This document shows, one piece after another, positions 11,426-23,346 of a stretch of 64,000 nt of DNA. Every line of letters begins with the position of its first letter. Position 1 is the stretch's first letter. A program made the translations under genes and the position numbers. Source of the DNA: Rotaria sp. Silwood1 (Eukaryota; Rotifera; Eurotatoria; Philodinida; Philodinidae); contig CAJNOP010000021.1 of the NCBI GenBank assembly GCA_905250075.1, positions 124,001 through 188,000 of the forward strand. Reading direction: 5' to 3'. The notes beneath the pieces were generated by a model that saw nothing but the letters and a program-made list of their open reading frames with translations, did no database searches and had not been told where the DNA came from.

Positions 11426-14400
11426 ACCACATCGCTATTTTCTAATATTGATTTTTGTATTTCTTCATATATTGATTTTAATCAATAATAACAGATACTT
11501 TATTCATTCTATATGAAAAAAAGGAAATAGAATTTATGATTAAACTATCTATTTTTCAAATAGATTTATTTCGAAATGTTGTATCAATCAAGTTTTACAA
11601 CTAAATGCAATCTTTGATATTCACTTGCAGATTATTATCTAAGTCTTTTCGAAATCAATTCAATAGTTGAACATGGTTTTTTTCCTCGTAGTTATCTAAT
11701 AGGAAAATTTTATTCATTTAAGACTCATCTACAACCAATTGAACAAACCATAATTGTTATATTAAGAATCAATACTTATAAAATAATCATCGTCGAAATT
11801 TTCTTTATTTATTATTAAAATTTATCAACATCATATTCTGATAAATTATAATAAAATTATCAGTGTAACTCCTATTTCAAAAGTCTTGATATAAAATATT
11901 TATTCATTTTTCAATCACTGAAACATAGTTATTGAGAGTCACAAATAGTTAACTAAAATTTCAACTTTGTACTTTTTCAAATACGTGATCGGCGTACATC
12001 TATGACTTAGAATGAATTAGAAATAAGTCATATATTTGACAGTGTTTAAAAGCCAAAGGTGAAAGATATTTCTGTCCGTAAGTTTTCTATCATTAAGAAA
12101 AGACACTAAATTTGTTGCATAAGAAATAGGAGACTTTGAAAAATTGATTTTTTGACCACATAGTATTCATACAAACCAAGAAGTCCTGTTATTCATTCGA
12201 TTCCAAGCCTATTGTAATAGATCGTTTTATAGAGCATTGAATACTCAACATATCGTCGACTTGGAACTGCTTCAAAATGTAACATACACAAATCATGACT
12301 GTCGAACAAAAAAATTGAGTGGGCTTGAAAAGGAGGATGTAGGTGTTGATGTGTTCTTTTCATCCTCAACTACCCACAACTATATTTTCAGTATATGAAT
12401 TTTTTTAGTCAATTATCAATTTTTAGACACTAATGACTCAACGTGCGCAGTCTCTGATCACATGACTGCCTGTTTGAATATTGAAATTACCAACTAACAA
12501 AATGAAAGACTATATTTCAATAAAAATATTGTTGTTGATACCCGATCATGCAAGTAATCAATTAAGATAGATAAGAAGCAATTGCTTGTGATCGAATATG
12601 TTGGTATCATAAGTCATTGTTTGCCTCTCTTGTATAATAGCTATTTCAGTGACGAAATAAATGCACTAACCTTTCACAGTTGATTCTATATATTACAGAT
12701 AAAAACGTCGAGTTTTACTTTAGTTGTTAATCAGAAACGCTCTTCAGATTCCAATTTGAAGTTTCATGTGAGAAAACTATTCTCAAAATCTATTGAGACT
12801 AACTAATACCAACCAAATAAACTTGTTCGAAATTATCTTTCTCGAAATCTTCAAGTGATCAAGGTTTGTCGAAAACTTTTCTTTCAGAAGCTGTTTTAGG
12901 TGTCTACCATAAAAAATTCTCTTTTTGAATGCGATAAAAAGAGAAAGACCATCCAAATACTCAATTCGATCAATCCAGTCGTTGATATAATAGCTTCTAA
13001 GTGTATTAACTATTGTTGTCGCATTTTTCTTTCAAATTACTGTTTGATGCACAGATTCTTTTGCTATTAGCACACCTAACTCAACATAGCAGAAAGCTGA
13101 TCAACACTGTTCATTCTCTTCCTTTTTTATGAAAATCAACCGTGTTTCATTCACAAAATGCATTGTGCTACTGTGACTGGCCTATGAACGTGAAACTAAC
13201 TGTCGTGTTTCATATCATTTTGAATAATAATCTCATTCGAACCTTAGATCTCAACGAGAAAGTCGCGAAAATTCAAACTCTATTAGGATAACGGAAAAAA
13301 TCATCCCAATTTTCCTCGAGATAAAATAAAACACAGAAAGAATAAGAAAATCACAACTGGTAATAAGCCGTTTAGTTTTTCCGTTAATATACAACCATCC
13401 ATTTTAACAAGAGGATTTTTACACTTACCAGCAATGTCAGCATACAGAATGAAATCACTGTAATAAACATATTTGGTCATTCTTTTCCTAAATATAAGTG
13501 ACCATGTATTATTTGTTTAATTCTTTATAATAACATAAGAATTCAATCTAGTGAATGAATGAAATTTATCACGTTGAGGTCATACACCAATGATTCATAT
13601 AGATCATCCTAGGACCTATTCACATACTGCTTAAGCTCTCCGCAAAACAGGATCCTCAAGCTATGACAGACTATTGAACTAAAACTTCGTGTACATATTG
13701 AGAGTGCCTACTTAAATATGAAAAGAAAAACAGCCTTATGTTTCACTCATAGGAGGAACTACAACGATTTTTGGACATTCTCACATCTCGAACAACAACC
13801 AGTCACATTAGTTGAGAAAGTCTATTCTTCTTTCTTCATCTACAAAAGACACTCGAGTCTAGTGATTCTCGTGAGTCTTTTTTGTCTATTTTCTTTAGTC
13901 CTCAAACATCTATGAATTGAAAGAGTTCTTGATAACGCTGAGAAGGTTTATAGAATTAGCCAAGTGGTGATAAAGTTTCAATAAAATCATGAGGGTCTAT
14001 TTTTTTTTGTAAAAGAAGAAGAATTGTTTATCCTAAGTATAAAGTGTAAAAAAACAAGTTATTTAAATGTATGTCCTACTGTAATAGGATACCATTGAAG
14101 ACGAGTCACTGCATAACTACTGTGAGAAAATCCACTGATAAGATGAAAAACGTGTGTTTTAGGCAAAAAACTGTTTTTTATGACGAAAAAGATCTCCTTT
14201 TGATCAGGAAACACGACTCGAAGCACACTGCTTATGAAAACACATATCAGAGTATCGCATCACGTCTTTATCTCAAAAATTATTTCTTCGGCGACGCTCC
14301 ATATTTGAGGTGAATCTTAATCAAATACTGTTCATTTCTAAGATGTTATCATCTCTCTATCCATTCAAGTGTAAGAAATACGTAAAGTTTACTGCTGATG

Positions 14401-16082
14401 TAGCGTAGCGTATCTGTCTGGCATAAAATTATGCAATAGTTGAACTGCTTTTCGGTTACCAATAGAAGTTTTTTATTCTTCTTCTGTTCTCAGTTCCATC
14501 GTTTTGGAATCGCCGAGCTTTGTCTGCTTGAGACCAGTTTTTCATTATTCCAACTAACTTAGATTCGTAAGAGACAAAATAAAACTTCGATAAATACAAA
14601 TTTATCGGAAAAAAGCGTGTTTCTTTTTATTGACTTCAAGTGAAATTGTGAATGTGGTACAACAATGAATGACAATCTGTGTCCGTTATCCTCTCTGTTA
14701 TTCATCAAAGTCGACATGCAGGTCAGCATCAATTTTTGAATTATATCGATCTGTCAACGACAACAATGATAGCATGGCAACAGAAGAGAAACTTCTCAAT
14801 GCTCGAATACCACTGACCAATGGACAAAATAAAGAAATGTTACACATAACGTTAGAGGAATTGCAGACAGAGATGAAATTCAAATCTGAGCCATTGGCGT
14901 ATGAAGGATTTTTCTGAAATTAAGTATACTCCTAGCTCACCAGTCTTGAGAATTGGGTATCGGTGAGCCACACGAAAATGAAATGAGTCGTGATGTTTAG
15001 TAGAGAAAACGAAAACTGTCGTTAGCTCTTATGAAGAAAACGACAGCAGAACCAATTACTTTGCCTAGATTTTCAATGAGCCAAAGACTTGTGTCACGAT
15101 GTGATCAAGATTAGGAGAGCAAATAAAAAGATGTTCACATCAGAAACAATGTTAATATTAGTTTAATTTTTACTCATCGTCTAAAACCAACGAAACTCTT
15201 TTTGTTTTTGAGTAATTTTCATAGGAAATAGTTCAACGTCGGAAAGACCTATCAACGAGCAGAAATTTTGAAAAAAGTAATTCTTTAAGCAAAACTTTTT
15301 GCGAACTATTATAATAACATAACCTTGTCATACTATCAATTATGCATTAACGTCGTTATATCTCACTAAGAAATGCCCTTAATAAATACTTTATCGTCGA
15401 AGACTGCTAGGTCGATGACGCACGTTCAAGAATGAAACTTTTTGAAGGTAAACGAAATCAAATATTGATGATGACATTTGACTACACTTGGTAGCTGTTA
15501 CAATTTTGTACGAGAAAATGTTTTGGGCTTTCTCTATACCTTTCTCGAAAAAAAGCAAGTTTTTTTCGTTTTTCTGGAAAAGAGAAATTATCCTCGTTCG
15601 TTTTGCTGAGACACTCATGGAACAAGCTATATAGGATGCAAATCTCGAAAAAGGGTGTGAAAGTTGATAGGAGAAAAATCATATAGAGGAGTCTGCATGA
15701 TAAAGTTACAATAGAGAAGGTGTGGGTGTAGGCGATTAAACGACGCGCATACACACCCAAACCGACACGTATACCCGGCAATCACACCAACACCCTCTCT
15801 AAAATGTTTTTCTCTAAACAGACACCATATCCTCATTTGCATTTCAAGAATTGCTTAAGTATCTTTGTACTTTCCTGTTTATTAAATGCATTGCTGGGTT
15901 CTGTGCACATGCTACTGTTCTCCGGATTTTCTCTTCCTAGTTTTTCCTTTCAAGGATTTTTCTTTTTCCAGATTTTTGTCTCTTCGGAATATTTTTCTGG
16001 ATGTTGAGATAACATTGCCATAGTTACTCATAACATATAATTCTCTCATCAATTTCTTTTTTGATATTTTAGAGAAAAAATA
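11426..16082. other. Long intergenic stretch, no supported gene
   Basis: 4.6 kb of AT-rich sequence in which I find no splice-supported exons. The only coding-looking segment is 14669-14917, listed separately. A small block at 15715-15800 is richer in CA/GT and GC than its surroundings. Confidence 0.4.
14669..14917 (+). CDS. Possible small ORF or exon remnant, unknown
   Basis: 82 codons open from ATG to TGA. The second half (about MATEEKLLNARIPLTNGQ, then LEELQTEMKF) has a composition closer to real protein than the surrounding sequence, with an internal ATG at 14774. There is no recognisable domain and no homologous neighbour. It may be a decayed exon or chance. Very low confidence. Confidence 0.15.
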   Translation: MTICVRYPLCYSSKSTCRSASIFELYRSVNDNNDSMATEEKLLNARIPLTNGQNKEMLHITLEELQTEMKFKSEPLAYEGFF

Positions 16083-16893
16083 ATGCAAAACCTATCTTTG
16101 AATCAGACCGACGGTGATCGAGAAACTTTCTCGAGCACCAATTATATTTTTAAGATTGTATTAGTGGGCGATTCTGGTGTTGGTAAATCAAATTTGATAT
16201 CACGTTTTATCCAAAATGAGTTTTTACTAGAAAGTCGGTCGACTATTGGCGTTGAGTTTTTTACAAAAGAAGTACAAATTGATGGAAAAACGATTAAAGT
16301 ACAGATATGGGATACAGGTAAGAGTTTCTTTCAATATATATTTCTCATTTATATCTTTTCATATTGTATAGCCGGTCAAGAACGGTTTAGAGCGATAACA
16401 AAGGCTTATTATCGTAATGCATCAGGTGCTCTACTCATATATGACATTTTGAAAGCATCAACATTTCAGAATATTGTTCAATGGTTTGAAATTTTTTTCA
16501 TTGGTTTTTTCACAAGATACTTATCCTTTTAAAAGGTACAATGAACTGAGATCTAATGTGGAGATTGACTGTCGTATTATATTGGTGGGAAATAAATTTG
16601 ATCAACGACATATTCGAGCTGTTTCACCCAGTGATGCTAAACAATTTGCTGACGAAAGAAATATTCAGTAAGTTTACTATTCTTTTTTTCTGTTAGAAAT
16701 CAATATGTAAAATATATTTTGCAAAAACAGGTATATTGAAACATCAGCATTTGATTCTACGAATGTTGAACAAGCTTTTCAAAATCTTATTGTTGATATC
16801 TATCGACACTGGAGACCACCACCATGCTCACCTTTACCGCCAAGTCCAATAAATCCGAGCGAACCAAAAAAGCGGGATCGGTGTTGTTTCTAA
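16083..16893 (+). CDS. Rab11-like small GTPase
   Basis: Four exons (16083-16317, 16372-16483, 16536-16667, 16731-16893) join to 213 residues, the usual Rab length. G-protein motifs are intact: P-loop GDSGVGKS, switch I threonine in STIGVEF, WDTAGQERF (split by intron 1), GNKFD and ETSA. The switch II/helix 3 region ([21 protein letters not shown]), DxRHxRAV-like QRHIRAV and DSTNVEQAF point to the Rab11/Rab25 subfamily, which runs recycling-endosome traffic. The C-terminus is short and proline-rich and ends RDRCCF, giving two cysteines for geranylgeranylation. An N-terminal extension of about 20 residues precedes the core. Intron 2 uses the donor CAATG|GTTTGA, so the apparent in-frame continuation past it is intronic. 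Retrotransposition is excluded by the introns. Divergence suggests a paralogue and not the main Rab11. Confidence 0.88.
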
Positions 16894-18273
16894 TGATCTT
16901 TTATGTATGGTTATGTTCTTCATTGTTTTAAATAGCCATGTGAAAAAAATTAGAAAACATTTGAACTCGCATTGAAATATGAGACTAACGTTATGAAATA
17001 ATGAATTTTGTTTTGTTTTTCGTATTATAAAGAGACGACTATCTGATGTAAGTAGTTCTATGCACACTTAATATTGACAGTTAATCACATTTCTACATAC
17101 GCCTCGTGCCGTTCTATTTTATTTGGTATTGAAGTCCTCGTCAAGCTTCTACTATACTTTGTGCTTTTTTCTTGCACGTGATTGATGATGAATGTGAGTG
17201 TGAGTTTTCTTTTTTCATCACAGCCACATTTTCTGATCATCAGAATTTTTTGGTTTTGTATGCAACACACAAACAAACCTAAACTCCTTATCATTTCAGA
17301 TCACTGCTCTCTGAATCTCATGAGACTCCCTATAGGATACCTGTAGGTCATAATTGAAATTATACAACAATATATTTGAAAAGTAAGGAGTAAAATATAT
17401 TATTGAATACTATCATAAAAAAGTGACGATTACAAAATTTTAATAGTTGTAATAGATACTAACACCCGACTTATCCACTAACAGTTAAGTGACTTTAGAC
17501 ATAAGATCAAATTTGTTGAGCTCACTTCTCAAAAATTTAGTTGAGGAACAATAAAACGTAGAATTATATTGAAACAGCATCAAGTTTGAGTCCCTAGAAT
17601 TTGGAAAAGAAATCGAGCAAGAAAAAAAAACAGAGACGCAGCTTTGCACTTTTTATCAGATCATATAATCTATTATTCGGGTAAACATCAGAAACTGCGC
17701 TATTTACATAGCACATACTAAAAGCAATGGCGGAGGTATGATAGTACCATATAGAAAGCTTGAGAAAAATTCCTTTTTACGTACACCAATAGTAAAAACT
17801 AAGCTCTGTATTTCTGCAATATTTCATCATTGTTCTACTTGTTTCATAGCAATAAAATTTCGATAAGAACTTTTTAGTAATGACGTGTGACAGTTACATT
17901 AGTTCACATTGTCTTCGTTACGTATTCTCTTCTTGATCTTCTCTTTTACAACTTAATCGTCTACACATATAAGTATTTCGTTCATATAGGATAATGTAAG
18001 CGCTTAGGTTTTTTTTAATAAAAATATTCTTTTATTTAAATCAGTAATAAAATATTTTGGATGTGATATGGAAAACTAAGTATACATGCATGAAATCGCA
18101 TAGAAAACTGGTTAAAAGACGACAGAAATCCACTGTAAAATCACGATTTATGGCTAAAACTGTCAATATAATCTAGAAAAATCGATCATTTATCGTGTTT
18201 ACGCGCACGATTTCTTGTTTTGATAAATCGCAGTTAATCGCCAATTTTTTACCGATTTTGAGCACATGAGATC
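16894..18273. other. Intergenic sequence between convergent genes
   Basis: The Rab gene ends at 16893 and the minus-strand membrane protein ends at 18274, so both 3' UTRs fall here. Around 18110-18250 a short motif built on CGATTTAT/ATAAATCG is repeated in both orientations. Nothing else is evident. Confidence 0.35.
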
Positions 18274-18690
18274 TCATTTTTTCCGAAACCAAGGTATTGT
18301 TGATGCCTCTGTATTATACGTATCTAATCCATGTACATAAATCATACATAGCATAAATCCAAAATACACGTTCAGTGCACCAAAGACCAAACCAATCAAA
18401 GTCAAATACAATCTACTATCATTGTCTTTAAACTGCATCACCAATGTGAATATTTGAGCCAATTCAGCGATAACAAACATGAAAAAGAATACTAATAGTA
18501 AACAAAGTATGAAGCTGGGCTTACATTCTTTCCAAAGCCATAATAGATAGAATGCAAATAAACATGTTGCCAGAATTAGATGTGAGTTAGGATGATCATA
18601 AAACCAGTATACGATACCGACGAGAAAATAACATGAAAAACTCACACAATAATATACAAATTCTGGCCACATTTGTGAGACAGACGACAT
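18274..18690 (-). CDS. Small four-pass membrane protein, unknown
   Basis: A single uninterrupted frame of 138 residues runs from ATG at 18690. Four hydrophobic segments are visible at roughly residues 9-29 (FVYYCVSFSCYFLVGIVYWF), 36-54, 60-84 and 94-118, with short polar loops between them. The C-terminal tail ends in basic residues (WFRKK). The layout is that of a small tetraspanning protein such as a MARVEL-type protein, but I see no diagnostic motif. Lack of introns and an A/T-ending codon bias like the neighbours suggest a real single-exon gene. Confidence 0.5.
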   Translation of the reverse strand: MSSVSQMWPEFVYYCVSFSCYFLVGIVYWFYDHPNSHLILATCLFAFYLLWLWKECKPSFILCLLLVFFFMFVIAELAQIFTLVMQFKDNDSRLYLTLIGLVFGALNVYFGFMLCMIYVHGLDTYNTEASTIPWFRKK

Positions 18691-20326
18691 TATCGTTCGA
18701 CTATAATGTGTGTTATAAGGTTTACTTACTAAGACGAACTATATTTTTATACAGAGTACACATAATTTGTAACGTGGCACATTATAAAAACCTTATGATT
18801 CATCACGATGAATACTTACAGAACAATCAGTAAAACAGAGTGCTGTTCTCCTGAATTGTACAATCACATCGAAAGTGCATTCACGGTACGCTCAGCATTA
18901 GTAGTTACTTTGAATAAGTAACACTAGTCGTTAATATAATGTAGTTATTCAATATACAATCGATCTGTATTATTCGCTTTTGAATTGAGTGATAAAAAAT
19001 CTATGTTTGCTATTTTTCTCTTTTCAATGTTTTGGGTCGTATGTTGCAAGATGTACGTTGCACGGTAGTTCTTTTTAGAAGTGCAATGCTATTAGTCAAT
19101 CATAGGCATACTCTTGTGACAGAAGAGAGAAAAGAATGAAAATATCTATTGAATAAGGCATGGGTGGAGTGTAAGTGGAGATGAGACAATCAGCCACATG
19201 AATGAATATAGACAGGGACACATACGAATGGAAAAACTCATTTTATTACATTCAAATTTGCTTCTAATAGAGCGAATATAAATTCTTTGAGTAATGTTTT
19301 CCATCAAATGTGCTAGTCCGATATTGTGTCCATACAGAAACACTATTCTCATACTTCATCGGACAATATTTCTCAATTTTTTGCCACTTTTGGTTCCTAT
19401 TGAAACCAATTACATCCAGACCGTTGACATTGTTTCAATGGATCCTAACAGTCTGAACTGTTCCTTCAGGAAATTTTACAGCGCAATGGATTGCCGTTGC
19501 CATTTTTAATTCAATGCCCCGATAAGAAAATCCTCTTTGGTTTACACCCTATTTGCTTTTACACTGCGCTTCCTTTGAAAAATCATTAGATTTATAGCAC
19601 GGAAATTCTCGATAGGAAATTCGAAACCGAAAGTTTGATGTAAACTATTCTTTATTTCTTCAACTTCATTGTCTAGCTGGAAAGTCAAAGTTTTATTGGA
19701 ATTCTTCATTTAGAAAGTTTTAGTGCAGTAGTCTCGAAAAAAACTTAGCTTTCACATAGATCTTTTCTGAAGCGAATCTACAGCGTACTTGTAATATCAA
19801 TGACTAGTCGCTCCATTATTTGAATGCACTTAAACAAAAATCGATTTTTTTCCATTTACCATAAAATATGTGATCTCATTTACATATACTTTTTCATATT
19901 AGCTTCTTCGAGTTAAAACTGGTAAAATATGCATATAATTGAATACTCAGCCAGAAACAAAAAATCTTTACTTTCTCAAAAACCCTTTTCCTTGCTGAAA
20001 ACATCAAAGTCAACATTTCGAAAAACCGATTATAGACTTGAATTCCTGGACTACGATTGCTTCGGTCAAACTTTATAAAAAGTCTCAACCTGCTTCGTAT
20101 ACGTGCACGTGTCTTAACACGTGCTTCCAAATATACAAGCAACCAAGCACACCAACTCAGTGTTATTTTATATGACTGTTTATTCAGTCGAGAGAAGAAC
20201 TGTCGAGCACTTTGAAACCATTGGTAAAATTCGAAGCTGACGTTATCACCTCTTATTTCAGTCGCAACATATTTGCGCATACTATATATAAAGGTGGTTT
20301 GATAACGAAAGAGTGTCAAGTATCTC
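18691..20326. other. Intergenic sequence up to the assembly gap
   Basis: I find no exon with splice support. A long open frame on the minus strand that appears to cross the gap is created by translating N and by tandem-repeat sequence, and is not a gene. Confidence 0.4.
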
Positions 20327-20426
20327 NNNNNNNNNNNNNNNNNNNNNNNNNNNNNNNNNNNNNNNNNNNNNNNNNNNNNNNNNNNNNNNNNNNNNNNNNN
20401 NNNNNNNNNNNNNNNNNNNNNNNNNN
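20327..20426. other. Assembly gap, 100 N
   Basis: Exactly 100 consecutive N, the conventional placeholder for a gap of unknown length. It abuts a tandem repeat on its right, which probably caused the break. Confidence 0.98.
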
Positions 20427-20471
20427 ACGATGCATTTGAAAAGTACTTCAGAACTTCTGAGACACCCTTTG

Positions 20472-20740
20472 TAGGAGAAGAACGAGACAAGCATAACGAA
20501 TGGAAAAAGACATTGCGGCTATTCCTTTTATGGATAACACTGCGTATGAGGGAAAGACAAACTAGTAATGCCATTCCAAAGTATATATAGGAGAAGAACG
20601 TGATAAACATAACGAACGGGAAAAGACAGGGCGGTTGTTTCTATTATGGATAACACTATGTATGAGAGACAGACAAACTAATAATTCCATTCCAAAGTAT
20701 AGATAGGAGAAGAAAGAGATGAAATTACATAAAAATATGG
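20472..20740. repeat. 116-bp tandem repeat beside the gap
   Basis: The landmark TAGGAGAAGAA begins at 20472, 20588 and 20704, giving a period of 116 bp for two full units and a partial third. Each full unit also holds CATAACGAA, ATGGATAACACT, GAGxxAxAGACAAACTA and CCATTCCAAAGTATA. Units differ at many positions, so the array is not recent. More copies may be hidden in the gap. Confidence 0.85.
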
Positions 20741-20842
20741 ATGGGTAATAGACAGAAACAGGTATTGCAATCATTTCAATCGAGGATAAGCAACAACTTA
20801 CACGTCAAATTGGATTGTTACAACCTTGTCCTTTCTCATAAC

Positions 20843-21418
20843 TAATTTTGATCTAGGTACATGCAAATTGCATAAAACTTTCTAAATATGATGGAGTTGT
20901 AGTGAAAAGACTATGTTGAAATTTTCAGTCCTATACTATATCGTTTGAAAGAGATATTTAATAAACAATTGTCAATAGTACCTTATTTGCTAGCCTAAAA
21001 TGATTTGTGGATTTTCATTTTATATATTTTTCTTTTGTCTGGAAGAACATGGCAGAGCCTCTTTTTTTAAATTTTTACTTTTTGAGCAGAAACAACGGAT
21101 AACAAGCTCAACAACTGAAAAAATTCCGAAAAATAGGTCATTTTCGGTTATTGAATTTGTCATTTTTTCTCTGCCTAAATAGTCAAAATTAAAAAACAGG
21201 GCTCTGCTATGCTCTTCCAAACGAAAACAAATTAAATATACAGAACGAAAGTCCACAGAGAATTCCAGGTCACTAAATAAGATATTATGGATTCTTTTAT
21301 ACTTAATATCGCCTTCAAAGCGTATGGTATAGGGCTGAAAATTTTGCCATAGTCTCTCCACTATAGCTCGATCATATCTTGAAAGTCTTATGCGATTTGC
21401 ATGCGCTTGGGCCAAATT
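20843..21418. repeat. Foldback element, same family as 25244-25977
   Basis: The arms are about 20843-21070 and 21200-21418. Left-arm landmarks are ATGCAAATTGCATAAAACTTTC, TATGATGGAGTTGTAG and TCAGTCCTATACTATA. Right-arm counterparts, reverse complemented, are ATGCAAATCGCATAAGACTTTC, TATGATCGAGCTATAG and TCAGCCCTATACCATA. The inner part has GGAAGAACATGGCAGAGCC against GGCTCTGCTATGCTCTTCC. No protein is encoded; open frames here are mirror-image artefacts of the palindrome. Confidence 0.8.
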
Positions 21419-21519
21419 CCATTGTGAGAAAACGTAGAGACGGCTTTAAGTGTCTGAATACTTTTTAGACTGATTGTAAATGAAGACACTTTGAGACAGA
21501 AAAATAACAGAGAACTTAT

Positions 21520-22434
21520 ATGGCAACAGTGATGATATCAACTAATCTTGACGTGACATTTGACTACCATGGGACAGACGAAACTATCATAATCGCCTAC
21601 CGTTGGGACACAGTTGGAGTACCACGTGCAGTGGTCCAGTTATTCCATGGAATGGGCGAGCACGCGCTGCGCTATGGTGAGTTTGCAAAAGCGCTCACTG
21701 CCGAAGGAATAGTCGTCTATGGTCAAGGTCATCGTAATCATGGAGTTACGGCGAGATCGGTAGCCGATCTAGGTCAATTGGAGCCTGGTGGCTGATCGAT
21801 GCTTATAAACGACACACATCTACTTGTCGAACTCATTCGTTCGCAGAGTCCGTACATTCCTTTAGTTCTTCTGGGACACAGCATGGGCTCCTTCGCAGTT
21901 CAGCAGTATCTTCTTGACTACAGCGGAGAAGTTGACACAGTTGTACTAACTGGAACCACCGCACTCGATCTCCTCGAGCCAGCATTCAACTTAGATCAAC
22001 CACTCCATCTCACCACGTTAAACGTTGCGTTCCATCCGGTGAGAGCCAACTTTGATTGGTTGAGCAGGGATGAGCCAGTGGTTGACGCCTACATCAAAGA
22101 TTCGTTGTGTGGCTTTGAACTGGATGTAGAATCATGCAAAGAAATGTTCCGCGGTGCTCGACGTATGATCGACTCTGGAGCCCTGCGACAGATACGCAGC
22201 AACTTAGCTATCTTCATATCCGTTGGTGACCTGGATCCGATCAACCAGCAGTTGGCATTGGTCGATGCATTTATTGAGCGCTTTCGGACGGCAGGGCTGA
22301 AAAATGTGACTGTCAAGACTTACCATGGAGCACGACACGAAGTTCTAAATGAAACAAACCGTGGCAACGTTGTGAAGCACATCTTGGTCTGGCTGGAGTG
22401 TACAATATCGAACATTAAAGCAACACCAACCTGA
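21520..22434 (+). pseudogene. Bacterial-type alpha/beta hydrolase (monoacylglycerol-lipase-like), interrupted by one TGA
   Basis: An intronless frame of 304 residues from ATG 21520 to TGA 22432-22434, interrupted only by TGA at 21793-21795 (codon 92). Family features: HGMGEHA oxyanion-hole motif at residues 43-49, VVYGQGHRNHG, nucleophile elbow LLGHSMGS with Ser121, a catalytic acid in SVGDLDP, and histidine in GARHEV. The serine-aminopeptidase-like (S33)/MGL family cleaves acyl esters, typically monoglycerides. At codon 92 relatives usually have PGGW, so TGG to TGA is the likely lesion; everything downstream is conserved. Base composition is clearly GC-richer than the flanks and there are no introns, both signs of bacterial acquisition, which is well known in bdelloid rotifers. 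It could be a recent pseudogene, a polymorphic null, a readthrough or edited gene, or a base-call error. A restart at the ATG at 21799 would lack the oxyanion-hole segment. Confidence 0.82.
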
Positions 22435-23346
22435 ACTTCTGAAACATGCTAGCTACGATTAAGCTTGCGACAAAACCAATTTTAGACGTATGTTTTAGCA
22501 ATTTTTGCTTGACCATCAACTGACAATCTCTAATCTTCTTATTTGTTTTTTCCATATCAAAAAATCTTATATTCTGCTGTTTTTAAATAACACATCCTAT
22601 AAAATGATCCTTGATTGTTTCAGAAAAGTCATGTTTTTAAAATATTCTTGTTGTCATTTATATGCATAGATGTAATCCAGCTCCTTTATCAAATGTAATA
22701 AGATCCTAACTTAACATTCTTACCATGGGAGAGAAGAAATAAATCTCCTGTAATCTTGAACATAACGAAAAAAACCAATAGAAAATTGTCACCAAAGAAA
22801 TGAGCGTATTCAATGAAGAAGGACATCAATAACTAAGAAATACAATATAGATCTTGGAGGAGGACAATAATAACTAAAACTTCATTGGAGAGAATAGTGA
22901 TCGAAGTCATAAATTTTTCCCTAATTTTCAAAGGTCACAGACGGATTCAAATAGAAAGAACTACTTGCTCCATTCATTTTTGTATTCTCTTAGCCTTCAT
23001 ATTAGTGTTCCTATTTTAGATAACAAGAGAAGAAATGGAAAATCAAAATTTTAATATTGAAATTTTTAATAGCTATACATTTAACCAAAGTATGTTAAAT
23101 CAAAGTTTTCAATTATGAAATTTTTGAACCATTTTTTGGCATTCATTTTGCACCACAAAGAAATATTAAACATCCAGGCGATGATTGTGAGGTCTTTGTT
23201 AGAATTAATAATGGATAACGTAATATAAACAAAGGCCAACAACGATTAATATGATCACATGTCCAAAATTCACATCAAGAATTATTTTAAAATCTGCTAG
23301 GAGAATATTCAAAAACAGATGGTATATCAAAAGAAAAAAAAGTTAG
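22435..23346. other. Intergenic, AT-rich
   Basis: No exon-like sequence or known repeat is recognised. Composition drops back to AT-rich immediately after the hydrolase stop codon. Confidence 0.4.

Noticed and set aside
19894-20610. A 238-codon minus-strand open frame
   Set aside because: It exists only because N is translated as X; both halves are tandem-repeat or low-complexity sequence and no domain is visible.
21000-21415. 60- and 131-codon frames on opposite strands
   Set aside because: They lie in the two arms of a foldback element and read as inverted copies of each other.
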